Source: Halobacteriales archaeon SW_6_65_15
Lineage (GTDB): Archaea; Halobacteriota; Halobacteria; Halobacteriales; Haladaptataceae
Length of the DNA: 43,145 nt
Direction of reading: 5' to 3'
NCBI GenBank assembly: GCA_003023465.1
Contig: PXSM01000083.1
Coordinates: 13,051-56,195 of the forward strand
Under the pieces are notes generated by a model, which was not told where the DNA came from, searched no databases, and was given only the letters and a program-made list of their open reading frames with translations. This document shows, piece by piece, positions 1 through 9,227 of the stretch. Each line of letters starts with the position of its first letter. Position 1 is the stretch's first letter. The position numbers and the translations under genes were made by a program.

Positions 1-1247
1 CGTCGCCGCCGCCGTGGGCGTCTCGGCGGTGGCGTTCTCGGTGCTGTTCGTGGACCGCGCCAACCAGCGGGTGTTCTATCACGTCCTCTTCCACTGCCTC
101 CTGTTGGGAGTGACGGGGTCGTTCCTCACGGGCGACCTGTTCAACCTGTTCGTCTGGTTCGAGGTGATGCTGATGGCCAGTTACGTGTTCGTGGCGTTCT
201 ACGGCGGCCCGCAACACACCGCGGCGGGTTTTCGCTACCTCGTCATCAACGTGGTCGGGAGCGCCCTGCTCTTGCTGGCGGTCGGCGGCCTGTACGCGGT
301 CGTCGGAACGCTCAACATGGCCGACGCGTCCCGGCGGCTGGCCGACCCCGCCGCGTACGGCATCGACCCCGCGCCGGTCGTGGGCCTCGGGGCGCTGATG
401 TTCGTGACGTTCGCACTCAAGGCCGGGCTGGTGCCGTTCCAGTTCTGGGTGCCGGGTGCGTACCGCGCGGCCCCGCTTCCCGTCGCGGCGATGCTCGCGG
501 GCGTGACCAAGAAGGTCGGGATGTACGCGATGATACGGGTGTACTTCACCGTGTTCGGCGGCGCGACCGTCGAGCCGACCGTGCCCGGAATCGCGGGCGA
601 GTCGGCACTCGCGTTCTTCGCGCCCATCCTGTTCGCGATGGGGGTCGCCAGCATCATCGTCGGAGGGTACGGCGCTATCGGTCGCGACACCATCGAAGGG
701 ATTCTGGCGTACTCCAGCATCGGACAGGTCGGCTTCATCGCCGTCCCCGTCGGCATCGCGGCGGCGGCCCAGTCGCAGGACCTCGCCCGACTGGGAATCG
801 CCGCCGCGCTCGTGTACGCGCTCCACCACGCGCTCGCGAAGGCGCTGCTCTTCCTCTCGGCGGCCGCGATCCGGTCCGGAACCGGGACCAACCGACTGGC
901 GAATCTCGGCGGGCTGGGCGGTCGAGCGCCCATTCTCGCGGGATCGTTCTTCGTCGGGAGCCTGTCGCTGGTGGGAATCCCGCCGTTGACCGGCTTCTTC
1001 GGGAAGCTCCTCGTGTTCGTCGCCGGTGTGGACCCGGAGCTTCTGGGGGAGTCGGACGCCAGCCGTCGAAGACGCGACCGTCGATTCGGCGCAGGTCGCC
1101 GTCCTCGCGACACTCGCCATCGCCATCGTCGTCCTCGGGATCGGATTCGAGCCCGTCGTCCAGTTCGCGGACATGGCCGCGGACGCCGCGCTGGACCGCG
1201 AGGCGTACGTCGAGTTGGTCCTACCGGAAGGGGGTGAGGGGACGTGA
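1..1247 (+). pseudogene. mnhD: Na+/H+ antiporter subunit D (MnhD/MrpD-like), 5' end outside window, reading frame broken near 1020-1040
   Basis: ORF 14..1237 has NuoL/M-type antiporter sequence (FALKAGLVPFQFWVPGAYRAAP, HHALAKALLFLSAAAI, GIPPLTGFFGKLLVF). The C-terminal part (VWTRSFWGSRTPAVEDATVDSAQVAVLATLAIAIVVLGIGFEPV) continues in another frame, ORF 1026..1247. First in D-E-F-G order. Confidence 0.85.
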
Positions 1248-1296
1248 CGGATCGAGTGGGCGGTGCGCCACGCACCCCATCGGGAGGTGAGAACCC

Positions 1297-2085
1297 GTGA
1301 CGCGACGTTGGGTGGTCGCCGGAGTGCTGTTCGGCGCGCTGTGGGTGTTCGTCCGCGGCGTCGAACTCACCCTCGACGCCGTGGTCGGGCAGTTCCTGCT
1401 GGGGGTCGTGGTGGGGATGCCCGTCGCCTTCCTCTTCCGGCGGCTGTACGAGGAGGGGATCGACCTCGGCGAAACCCTGAGTTCGGTCCCGTACGCCGTG
1501 CTGTACGTCCTCGTGTTCCTTCGGGAGGTGGTCGTCGCCAACCTCGACGTCGCCTACCGGGTCCTCGCGCCGTGGACGCCCATCGAGCCGCAGGTCATCT
1601 TCGTCCCGTTGCGCGTCGAGACCGACCTCGGGGTGACGACCATCGCCAACAGCATCACCATCACGCCGGGGACGCTGACGCTCGACCACGACCCCGAGGA
1701 GAACGCCCTCTACGTCCACGTCATCGACGGCCGAAACCCGCAGGCCATCGTCGAACCGATCCGGACGTGGGAGGACTACGCGCTGATGATGTTCGACGAA
1801 CCCCGGTCGCCCGACGACCCCGCGCCGGAGATCGCCGTCCACCCCGAGGACCGCAATCCGCCGCCACCGGCCGACCACCAGTTCGACCGCGAGGGCGAGG
1901 CCGAGCAGGTACAGGACGACAGGACGAAACCGGGCAGAACGGAGCCAGACGAGAGGACGAACCGAAACGAACCGACGGACCGCGACGAGGAAGCGAACCT
2001 CGACAACAGAACGGACCGCGACGACGGGACGAACCGCGACGACCGGCCGAACCGCAAGGACGGAGGTGAGGACGATGGCCGCTGA
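1297..2085 (+). CDS. mnhE: Na+/H+ antiporter subunit E with long charged repetitive C-terminal tail
   Basis: GTG start. MnhE-like N-terminus (LREVVVANLDVAYRVLAPWTPIEPQVIFVPLRVETDLGVTTIANSITITPGTLTLD); operon position. Confidence 0.88.
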   Translation: MTRRWVVAGVLFGALWVFVRGVELTLDAVVGQFLLGVVVGMPVAFLFRRLYEEGIDLGETLSSVPYAVLYVLVFLREVVVANLDVAYRVLAPWTPIEPQVIFVPLRVETDLGVTTIANSITITPGTLTLDHDPEENALYVHVIDGRNPQAIVEPIRTWEDYALMMFDEPRSPDDPAPEIAVHPEDRNPPPPADHQFDREGEAEQVQDDRTKPGRTEPDERTNRNEPTDRDEEANLDNRTDRDDGTNRDDRPNRKDGGEDDGR

Positions 2086-2371
2086 AGCCGACCTCGTGAC
2101 CACGGCCGCCGACGCGGGTCTCGTGCTCGTGGCCGCCCTCTGCATCCTCTGTAGCTATCGGGTGATCCGCGGTCCGACCGTGCCCGACCGGGTGGTCGGA
2201 CTGGACGCCATCGCCACGAACGTGGTCGCCATTGCGGTGCTGTTCGCGCTGAAGACCGGCCGGGGGCTGTTCGTGACCGTCAGCCTCGTGCTGGCGATCA
2301 TCGGCTTCCTCTCGACGGTGGTCGTGGCGAAGTTCGTCACCGAGGGCGACATCATCGAACGACGGGAGTGA
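2075..2371 (+). CDS. mnhF: Na+/H+ antiporter subunit F
   Basis: CSYRVIRGPTVPDRVVGLDAIATNVVAIAVLFALKTG; overlaps the mnhE stop by 11 nt. Confidence 0.88.
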   Translation: MAAEADLVTTAADAGLVLVAALCILCSYRVIRGPTVPDRVVGLDAIATNVVAIAVLFALKTGRGLFVTVSLVLAIIGFLSTVVVAKFVTEGDIIERRE

Positions 2372-2435
2372 CCATGTACGGAATCTCGAACCCCACCGAC
2401 CGACGAGCGCTCGAACGCGGAGGTGCCGACTGACG

Positions 2436-2831
2436 ATGGTCGCACTGCGCTCGGCGCTCGTCGTCGCACTGATCGCCGTCGGGTCGTTCTTCCTGACGGT
2501 CGGGACCATCGGCTTGCTTCGGTTCCCCAACGTGTACAACCGGATGCACGCCACCAGCAAGCCGACGACGCTCGGGACCGCCGCCATCTTCCTCGCCGGG
2601 TTCGTCCACTTCGGGCCGGGCGGCGCTGGCCTGCCGTCGCTCGTCGGCATCCTGTTCCTCTTCCTGACGGTGCCGACCGGCGCGCACATGATCTCCCGAT
2701 CCGCCCAGCGCATCGGCGTCCCCTTCCTCGGAGGCGTCACGTGGCCGGGGAGGGAGGAGGACGAGCAGGCGAGGCCCGAGGACCGCCGAGACCGCGCCGA
2801 CGAGGAGTTAGCTCGCTCCGAAGACGAGTAA
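2436..2831 (+). CDS. mnhG: Na+/H+ antiporter subunit G
   Basis: FFLTVGTIGLLRFPNVYNRMHATSKPTTLGTAAIFLAG is typical of MnhG; operon position. Confidence 0.88.
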   Translation: MVALRSALVVALIAVGSFFLTVGTIGLLRFPNVYNRMHATSKPTTLGTAAIFLAGFVHFGPGGAGLPSLVGILFLFLTVPTGAHMISRSAQRIGVPFLGGVTWPGREEDEQARPEDRRDRADEELARSEDE

Positions 2832-3777
2832 CCGTCACCGGGTTCATGTCGGCCAGCCGCGAGTAATATTCCGGCGTGTGACCCGAGCAGTGGGGCGTTA
2901 TCAGGCAGTTCTCGAAGTTCCAGAGGACGTGGTCCTCGGGCAGCGGCTCGGGGTCAGTGACGTCGAGAGCAGCGCCCCGGACGTGGTTGCGCTGGAGTGC
3001 GGCGACCAGCGCGTCGGTCTCGACGACGGGGCCACGGGCGACGTTGACGAGGACGGCCTCCGGCGACAGGGTGGTCAACTCCTCGCGGCCGATCAGCCCG
3101 CGGGTCGTCTCGGTCAGCGGGCAGGCCAGCACGAGGTAGTCCGTCCGCGCGAGGGCGGCGTCGAACCCGTCCGAGTCGAAGCCGACCACCTCGTCGGTCG
3201 GACCGCCCTTCTCGGGGGTGTAGCGCACGCCGACGGTCTCGACGCCGAACCCCTGCAGGCGCTCGACCACCGACTGTCCGATGGCCCCGAGTCCGACGAC
3301 CGTGACGGTGCTGCCCTGCAACTCGTGAGCCCGGAAGTGCCGCCACTCGCGGTTCTGCTGGCGTCGCCATCCCTCGTGGAGCCGCCGGGCGAACACCAGC
3401 AGGTTCCCGACGACGTGCTCGCCGATGTTCGGCCCGTGAACTCCGGAGGCGTTCGTGACGGCCACGCCCCGCTCTTCGAGAGCGTCCATCGGCAGGTGAC
3501 CGGTCCCGGCGTACGCGCAGGCGAACAGTTCCAGTTCCTCGGCGTGGTCCAGCAGGTCCTCGTCGATCTCCATTCCCGTGACGACGGGGGCGCTGGCCAC
3601 CAGTTCGCGCTCTTCGGACGGGGTGGCGGCGTGGCGCACGTCCCGGTCGGGCAGGCGCTCACGGAGTTCGTCGGCGTACTCCGAAATGGGCATGCCGTGG
3701 GTGCCCTTCCGCAGGACGACCACGTCGGGGGCGTCCGAATCCGACGGCTCCGCGTCTGTTCGAGTCGAATCTGTCAT
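2737..3777 (-). CDS. D-2-hydroxyacid dehydrogenase, C-terminus apparently truncated or replaced
   Basis: NAD-binding VVGLGAIGQSVVERLQGFGVETVGVRY, VNVARGPVVETDALVAAL, ALDVTDPEPLPEDHVLWNFENCLITPHCSGHT. After YYSRLAD the sequence is low-complexity and overlaps mnhG on the other strand. Confidence 0.8.
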   Translation of the reverse strand: MTDSTRTDAEPSDSDAPDVVVLRKGTHGMPISEYADELRERLPDRDVRHAATPSEERELVASAPVVTGMEIDEDLLDHAEELELFACAYAGTGHLPMDALEERGVAVTNASGVHGPNIGEHVVGNLLVFARRLHEGWRRQQNREWRHFRAHELQGSTVTVVGLGAIGQSVVERLQGFGVETVGVRYTPEKGGPTDEVVGFDSDGFDAALARTDYLVLACPLTETTRGLIGREELTTLSPEAVLVNVARGPVVETDALVAALQRNHVRGAALDVTDPEPLPEDHVLWNFENCLITPHCSGHTPEYYSRLADMNPVTVTRLRSELTPRRRGLGGPRASPARPPPSPAT

Positions 3778-3968
3778 GTGCGAGGCGTTCGGCACCCGGG
3801 GTTAAATCGTCACCTGAAACGGCGAACTGGGTGGGCCACGGTCGGCGGTACCGAGGGCGACCCCGTTAGAAGTGCTTATATATTACCAAAACATAGAAAC
3901 ATATTTTTAAAGAAATTTTCATATGTTCTAGAAGCACCTTTACGCCGACGAGAGTCCCACCTTCCGCC

Positions 3969-4355
3969 ATGTTCCGAGTCCAGACCGACGCCCGGACCGC
4001 GGTCCTCGACGTGACCGACCGCGTTGCCGGGGAAGTCCCCGACGGGGTCGAATCGGGTCTCTGTACCGTCTTCGTCCCGCACACGACCGCCGGGGTAACT
4101 CTTCAGGAGGCGGAATCCGGACTGCTCGCCGACATCGAGCAATTCGTGGAAACTTTCGCCCCGAGCGACGGCGACTACCGCCACGACCGCATCGACGACA
4201 ACGCCGACGCCCACCTTCGCGCCGCGGTGCTGGGCGAGAGCGTGAGCATCCCGATTCGGGCCGGAAAACTCGCACTCGGGACGTGGCAGTCGGTGCTGTT
4301 CGTGGAGTGCGACGGTCCGCGGACGCGGCAGGTGGAGGTGGTGGTTACGGAGTAG
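3969..4355 (+). CDS. YjbQ/UPF0047 family protein
   Basis: FVPHTTAGVTLQEAE, DGDYRHDRIDDNADAHLRAAVLGESVSIPIRAGKLALGTWQSVLFVECDGPRTRQ. Confidence 0.88.
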   Translation: MFRVQTDARTAVLDVTDRVAGEVPDGVESGLCTVFVPHTTAGVTLQEAESGLLADIEQFVETFAPSDGDYRHDRIDDNADAHLRAAVLGESVSIPIRAGKLALGTWQSVLFVECDGPRTRQVEVVVTE

Positions 4356-4416
4356 AGGAACAGCGATCCGAATTGAAGAGTCGTAACTAACGGAGAGATT
4401 ATTTCTTCAAAATGAT

Positions 4417-4490
4417 GCTCCGTCTGGGATTTGAACCCAGGTCACAGGCTCGAAAGGCCCGAATGATTGGCCGGACTACACCAACGGAGC
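4417..4490 (-). tRNA. tRNA-Glu (UUC)
   Basis: Reverse complement GCTCCGTTGGTGTAGTCCGGCCAATCATTCGGGCCTTTCGAGCCTGTGACCTGGGTTCAAATCCCAGACGGAGC. 7-bp acceptor, anticodon TTC, T-loop GGTTCAAATCC. Confidence 0.95.
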
Positions 4491-4611
4491 GTTCACTTTC
4501 CGTCCGGGCGTGCTTCCGGACGTATTCGGACCGATGGCCCGCACGCTTATAAACTCCACTAAATCGCTCTGTCGTCGTGCCGGAAACCCCCATACGAGAG
4601 GCAGTGATAAC

Positions 4612-5298
4612 CTATCCTCTCGCTTCGAAGAGCAGTTCTATCGGTGCGTCGAACTCGATCGATCCGTGGTCGGCTTTCCCGTGGCATCGCTTGCAGAGGA
4701 GAACCAGGTTCTCCTCTTCGTGGGCGTCCTCGACCGAGAGGTCCGGCGTCTGTCGGAAAATCCGCACCGGTACGATGTGGTGAACCTCCAGTCGGTGCTC
4801 CGATCCGTCGTGGCCGCAGTGCTGGCATACCTCGTCGCGTTCCTCGATCCGCTCTCGGACGACCGACCAACCGGAACCGTACCTGTGACTGTATCCGCCC
4901 CGCCAGTTCGGATTCTGTTCGCCCGCGGTCGATTCGCTCATCTTTCGACGCGTCTCTTCCGGCCGGGTGAATCCTTCGAGGGACTCCGAAATTTTCTCGC
5001 GGACTTCCTCGGGTATCTCGTTGTCCTCGTGAGACTGGGACATCCGCCGACGAGTCTCCTCCGAAAACGCCCGCCCTTCCAACGACTCCGAGATTTTCCG
5101 TTTCTCCTCCTCGGTGCGCTCTCGACCGTACATCGGATGATTTTCGCCACTCAGGTCCCGCGTCGGAATATCGAAGCGTTTCATTGATTTCCGAATCGTC
5201 GTCGGCGAGACGCCACACTCCTCAGCGATATCCTTCTGGGTGAGGCCTTCGTCCCAGTACTTGATCTCCAGCCAGTGGCCGTTCCGGTACCGTTTCAT
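4612..5298 (-). CDS. HNH endonuclease with N-terminal HTH and NUMOD3-like repeats (homing-endonuclease-like)
   Basis: CQHCGHDGSEHRLEVHHIVPV...NLVLLCKRCHGKADH (HNH). Repeated xxEExRRKxSExxEG units (NUMOD-like DNA-binding repeats). N-terminal LTQKDIAEECGVSPTTIRKSMKRF. Confidence 0.85.
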   Translation of the reverse strand: MKRYRNGHWLEIKYWDEGLTQKDIAEECGVSPTTIRKSMKRFDIPTRDLSGENHPMYGRERTEEEKRKISESLEGRAFSEETRRRMSQSHEDNEIPEEVREKISESLEGFTRPEETRRKMSESTAGEQNPNWRGGYSHRYGSGWSVVRERIEERDEVCQHCGHDGSEHRLEVHHIVPVRIFRQTPDLSVEDAHEEENLVLLCKRCHGKADHGSIEFDAPIELLFEARG

Positions 5299-5437
5299 CG
5301 ATAGTCACGTTCGACTACACCGTTCTTAAATTCTCGGATTAAATAGCGGAATTACCACGATTAGCCGCCGACAACGGATGGAAAACGAGTCCGTTTCCTT
5401 CGGTCACTTCCCCTCGAACGCCGGCCCACTTCCGTCC

Positions 5438-7432
5438 TTACTTCCCTTCGAATTCCGGCTCACCGTCTCCCATGAACGCCGTGATGCCCTCCATCAGATC
5501 GTCGGTGTTCATGAGGTGGCCGAACGCCTGCGACTCGACTTCCAGTCCGGCGTCGGTGTCGTCGCGCCCGGCCAGCATCGCGCGCTTGGTGTACTTCTGG
5601 GCGATGGGCGGGCCGGCGGCGAGGTCGGCCGCGAGCCCGAAGGCGCGGTCATCGAACTCCGAGACCTCGACGACCTCGTTGACGAAGCCGTACTCTTCCA
5701 TCGTCTCGGCCTCGAAGCGGTCGGCGGTGAAGATGATCTCCTTTGCTCGCCCCTCGCCGACGATGTGCTTGAGTCGCTGGGTGCCGCCCCAACCGGGCAG
5801 GAGCCCGAGATTGTGTTCGGGCTGGCCGAACTCCGAGCGCTCGCTGGCGACCCGCATGTCGGCGCAGGTCGCCATCTCCATGCCGCCGCCGAGGCAGTAG
5901 CCGTCGATGCCCGCGACGACCGGCATCGGGCAGGCTTCGAGTTTGCCGAACGTCTCCTGGCCCTTCTTCGACAGTTCGACCGCGGTGAGGGGGTCGCCCC
6001 CGCCCGCGGCCATGCTCTGCACGTCCGCGCCCGCGGAGAAGGCCTTGTCGCCCTCGCCGACGAGCAAGAGCGCGCGCACCTCGTCGTCCGCCGCGAGAGC
6101 TTCGACGGCGTCGGCGAGTTCGTCCAGCAGGTCCTCGCTGACGGTGTTCATCCGGTGGGGTCGGTCGAGGACCACCTTGCCGACCATCTCGCCGGGCTTC
6201 TCGACGCGGATGGCGTCGTAGTCGTAGGTTTCCGCCTCGCCGTCACTCCCGGCTCCACCCGCCCCTTCGCCGCCGTAGAAACCGCCTTCCTCGGCGGTCT
6301 CGCGGAGGTAGTCGGTGGCCTCGTAGCGGGCCGCACCGGTCTTCTCGTGGAGGTCGTCGAGCGTAGCGACCAGTGCATCGAGCCCGAGGTCGTCGGCCAT
6401 CTCCGCCGGACCTTCGGGGAAGCCGCCGCCCAACATCATGGCCTCGTCGATGGTGTCGGCGTCGGCCACGTCGTTTTCGATCAGTTTGGCGACCTCGTTG
6501 GCCATCACCGCCTGCAGGCGACGAACGGCGTCCTCGCTCCCGGCGTCGGTAGGAATCTCTGCACCGCCGTCCTCGTAGTCGTAGAAGCCCTCGCCCGTCT
6601 TCTTGCCAAGCTTCTCTTCTTCGACCTTCTCGACGATGAGCGGACAGGGCTCGTAGGCGTCGCCCAGCACGTCGTCCATGTAGTCGAGGACGTGGTACCC
6701 CACGTCGATGCCGACCTGATCCGTGAGTTCGAAGCTCCCCATCGGCAACCCCATGTCGAACTTGGTCGAGCTATCGACCTCCTCGACGGTGTAGTCGCCC
6801 GACTCGACCATCCACGCCGCCTCGTTCATCAGGGGCACGACCACGCGATTGAAGATGAAACCGGGACTGTCCTTCCGGACGCGAACGGGCGTCTTCCCCA
6901 TCTCCTCGGCGAGGTCTTCGGTCAGGTCGAGGGTCTCGTCGTCGGTGTGCGCGCCGGAGATGACCTCCACGAGCTGCATCCGGACCGGCGGGTTGAAAAA
7001 GTGCATCCCGCAGAACTTCTCGGGGCGCTCGGTGACCTCCGAGAGTTCCGTGATGGAGAGGCTGGACGTGTTCGTGGCGAAAACGGCCCGGTCGGGCGCG
7101 TACTCCTCCAGTTCCGAGTACACGTCCTTCTTGATCTCCATCTTCTCGGGCACCGCCTCGATGACGAAGTCGGCGTCCGAGACGGCTTCTTCGAAGTCCA
7201 CGAGGGGCGTCACTCAGTCGAGAGCCGCGTCGGCCTCCTCGTCGGTGATCTGGTCTTTTTCGGCCAGCTTCCCGAGACTCCACTCGATCTGGTCGTAACC
7301 GTCTTGGACGAACTCCTCCTTTATGTCGCGCAGGTTCACGTCGAACCCGGCGAGGGCCGCGACCTCCGCGATGCCGTGGCCCATGTTCCCCGCACCGAGA
7401 ACCGCGACGGTGTTGATATCGTCTACGTCCAT
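5438..7432 (-). pseudogene. 3-hydroxyacyl-CoA dehydrogenase / enoyl-CoA hydratase fusion, interrupted by one in-frame TGA at 7214-7216
   Basis: N-terminal Rossmann [32 protein letters not shown] (ORF 7214..7462), then same-frame continuation VTPLVDFEEAVSDADFVIEAVPEKMEIKKDVYSELEEYAPDRAVFATNTSSLSITEL... and crotonase domain DGYCLGGGMEMATCADMRVASE. Confidence 0.85.
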
Positions 7433-7547
7433 ACCCATAGCCTCACCTGCTGGGCGTTTCAACGTTTCCCTATCCGAGATTAGAAACTCTCTGCAAGTTT
7501 ACTCACGGTTACGAAACGATTTACGCACGGGTGTGCAAACGTCGCTC

Positions 7548-8699
7548 ATGGACTTCGGACTGTCAGAGGAGCAGAAACAGATTCGCGACGAGGTGCGCCG
7601 GTTCGCCGAGAACGAGATCGAACCGGTAGCCAGCGAGTACGACGTCAACGAGGAGTATCCCCACGACATCATGGACAAAGCCGCCGAGATGGGGATGCTC
7701 GGTGCCCACATTCCCATGGAGTACGGCGGCGCGGGCTACAGCAACCTCGAATCCGCCATCGTCACCGAGGAACTGTTCGCAGTGGACCCCGGCATCGGCC
7801 TCTGCATCACTTCGGCTTCGTTCGGCGCGCACGCCATCATGGAATTCGGGACCGACGACCAGAAGGAGCGCTTCCTGACGCCCGTCGCGGAGGGCGAAGC
7901 CATCATGGGCGCGGCCATCTCCGAACCCGACACCGGCTCCGACGTGTCCAGCGTCTCGACCAGCGCGGAGAAGGACGGCGATGAATGGGTCATCAACGGG
8001 AACAAAATGTGGATCACGAACGGCTCTGTCGGCGACTACTTCGTCGTCCTCTGCCAGACCGACCCCGACACCGAGGGCCGGTACAACGGCTTCAGCCAGA
8101 TCGTGATCGAGTCCGACCGCGACGGGTTCGAGGCCGACAAGATCACGGGCAAACTCGGCATCCGCGCGAGCGACACCGCCGAACTCATCCTCGACGACGT
8201 GCGCGTCCCCGAGGAGAACCTGATCGGCACCCGCGGTATGGGCTTCCTCCAGCAGATGCAGTTCTTCGACGAGACCCGGACCGCGGTCGCCGCGCAGGGC
8301 GTCGGCATCGCCAAGGGTGCCTGCGAGGCCGCCCTCGATTACGCGCAGGAGCGCGAGCAGTTCGACCGCCCCATCTCGGAGTTCCAGGCCATCCAGCACA
8401 AGCTGGCGGACATGCACACCCGCACCGAGGCCGCGCGCAACCTGACGTACAAGGGCGCGTGGAACGTCGATCAGGGCGAGGACATCACCAAGCTCGCCAG
8501 CATGGCCAAGGAGTTCGCCTCCCGAGTCGCCGTGGACGTGGCCGACGAGGCGGTCCAGATCCACGGCGGTGCTGGCTACGTCAACGACTTCCCCGTCGAG
8601 CGGTTCTACCGCGACGCCAAGATCACCCAGATCTACGAGGGGACGACCGAGATACAGAAGAACGTCATCGCGCGAGAACTGCTCGGTAAGGGCTTCTAG
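7548..8699 (+). CDS. acyl-CoA dehydrogenase
   Basis: [35 protein letters not shown]-like and [44 protein letters not shown]. Confidence 0.95.
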   Translation: MDFGLSEEQKQIRDEVRRFAENEIEPVASEYDVNEEYPHDIMDKAAEMGMLGAHIPMEYGGAGYSNLESAIVTEELFAVDPGIGLCITSASFGAHAIMEFGTDDQKERFLTPVAEGEAIMGAAISEPDTGSDVSSVSTSAEKDGDEWVINGNKMWITNGSVGDYFVVLCQTDPDTEGRYNGFSQIVIESDRDGFEADKITGKLGIRASDTAELILDDVRVPEENLIGTRGMGFLQQMQFFDETRTAVAAQGVGIAKGACEAALDYAQEREQFDRPISEFQAIQHKLADMHTRTEAARNLTYKGAWNVDQGEDITKLASMAKEFASRVAVDVADEAVQIHGGAGYVNDFPVERFYRDAKITQIYEGTTEIQKNVIARELLGKGF

Positions 8700-8739
8700 A
8701 CGAACTTTTGCTGCGCGAGCGACTCGATAGCGCCCTCCG

Positions 8740-8819
8740 GTCCTTCCTGTTCGTTTTCGGTCCTCTTGGCTCGTTTCCGGTCCTTTCTGCTCGTTTCCTA
8801 TTCTTTCTGCTACGTGGCT
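8740..8819. repeat. 4 x 20-nt degenerate tandem repeat
   Basis: GTCCTTCCTGTTCGTTTTCG / GTCCTCTTGGCTCGTTTCCG / GTCCTTTCTGCTCGTTTCCT / ATTCTTTCTGCTACGTGGCT. Confidence 0.7.
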
Positions 8820-9008
8820 GCTTCTGGCGCACGACCCGTTCGACGCTGCTTCGTCCGCGACAGTTCGAAGTCGCACTCCCGAAAATGTGAGTGAAGTGTC
8901 TAGGAAATTAGCAGTATCGACAGAATCATCAGAGGAGACGGAGAGCGAATATATGTCTTTACTCATAAAATTTAAGTACTGCAGTTATGTATCTATAATT
9001 GGTCCACA

Positions 9009-9101
9009 ATGGATCACTTCATCGAAGAACTCGGCGAGGACGACGTTTCAGAGGTTGAGAGCCGCAAGAACACTCGGGTCACCTGCCCCCTCTCCTGCTG
9101 A
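9009..9101 (+). CDS. 30-aa small peptide, candidate RiPP precursor
   Basis: ATG...TGA encoding MDHFIEELGEDDVSEVESRKNTRVTCPLSC. Preceded by an AT-rich promoter-like stretch (ATAAAATTTAAGTA) and followed by a T-run (TTTTTT, about 9129). Sits beside M50 and ATP-grasp genes. Confidence 0.55.
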   Translation: MDHFIEELGEDDVSEVESRKNTRVTCPLSC

Positions 9102-9227
9102 ACGACGGGGAGCGGTCTGACCCGCCGTTTTTTATCGAATGAGCGAACGGAGGATGAGCCACCGGTGTCGGACCATCGAGTTCGACAGTTTCGTTTCTGG
9201 TCGATGTGAGGCGTTCGTCGTGGATAT

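Noticed and set aside
235-2145. 636-aa minus-strand ORF across the mnh operon
   Set aside because: Antisense to clear mnhD/E/F sequence; repetitive VVAVRPVV... is the antisense of the MnhE tail.
5378-7483. 701-aa plus-strand ORF opposite the beta-oxidation gene
   Set aside because: Antisense mirror of a well-recognised coding region; long antisense ORFs are expected with GC-rich third codon positions.
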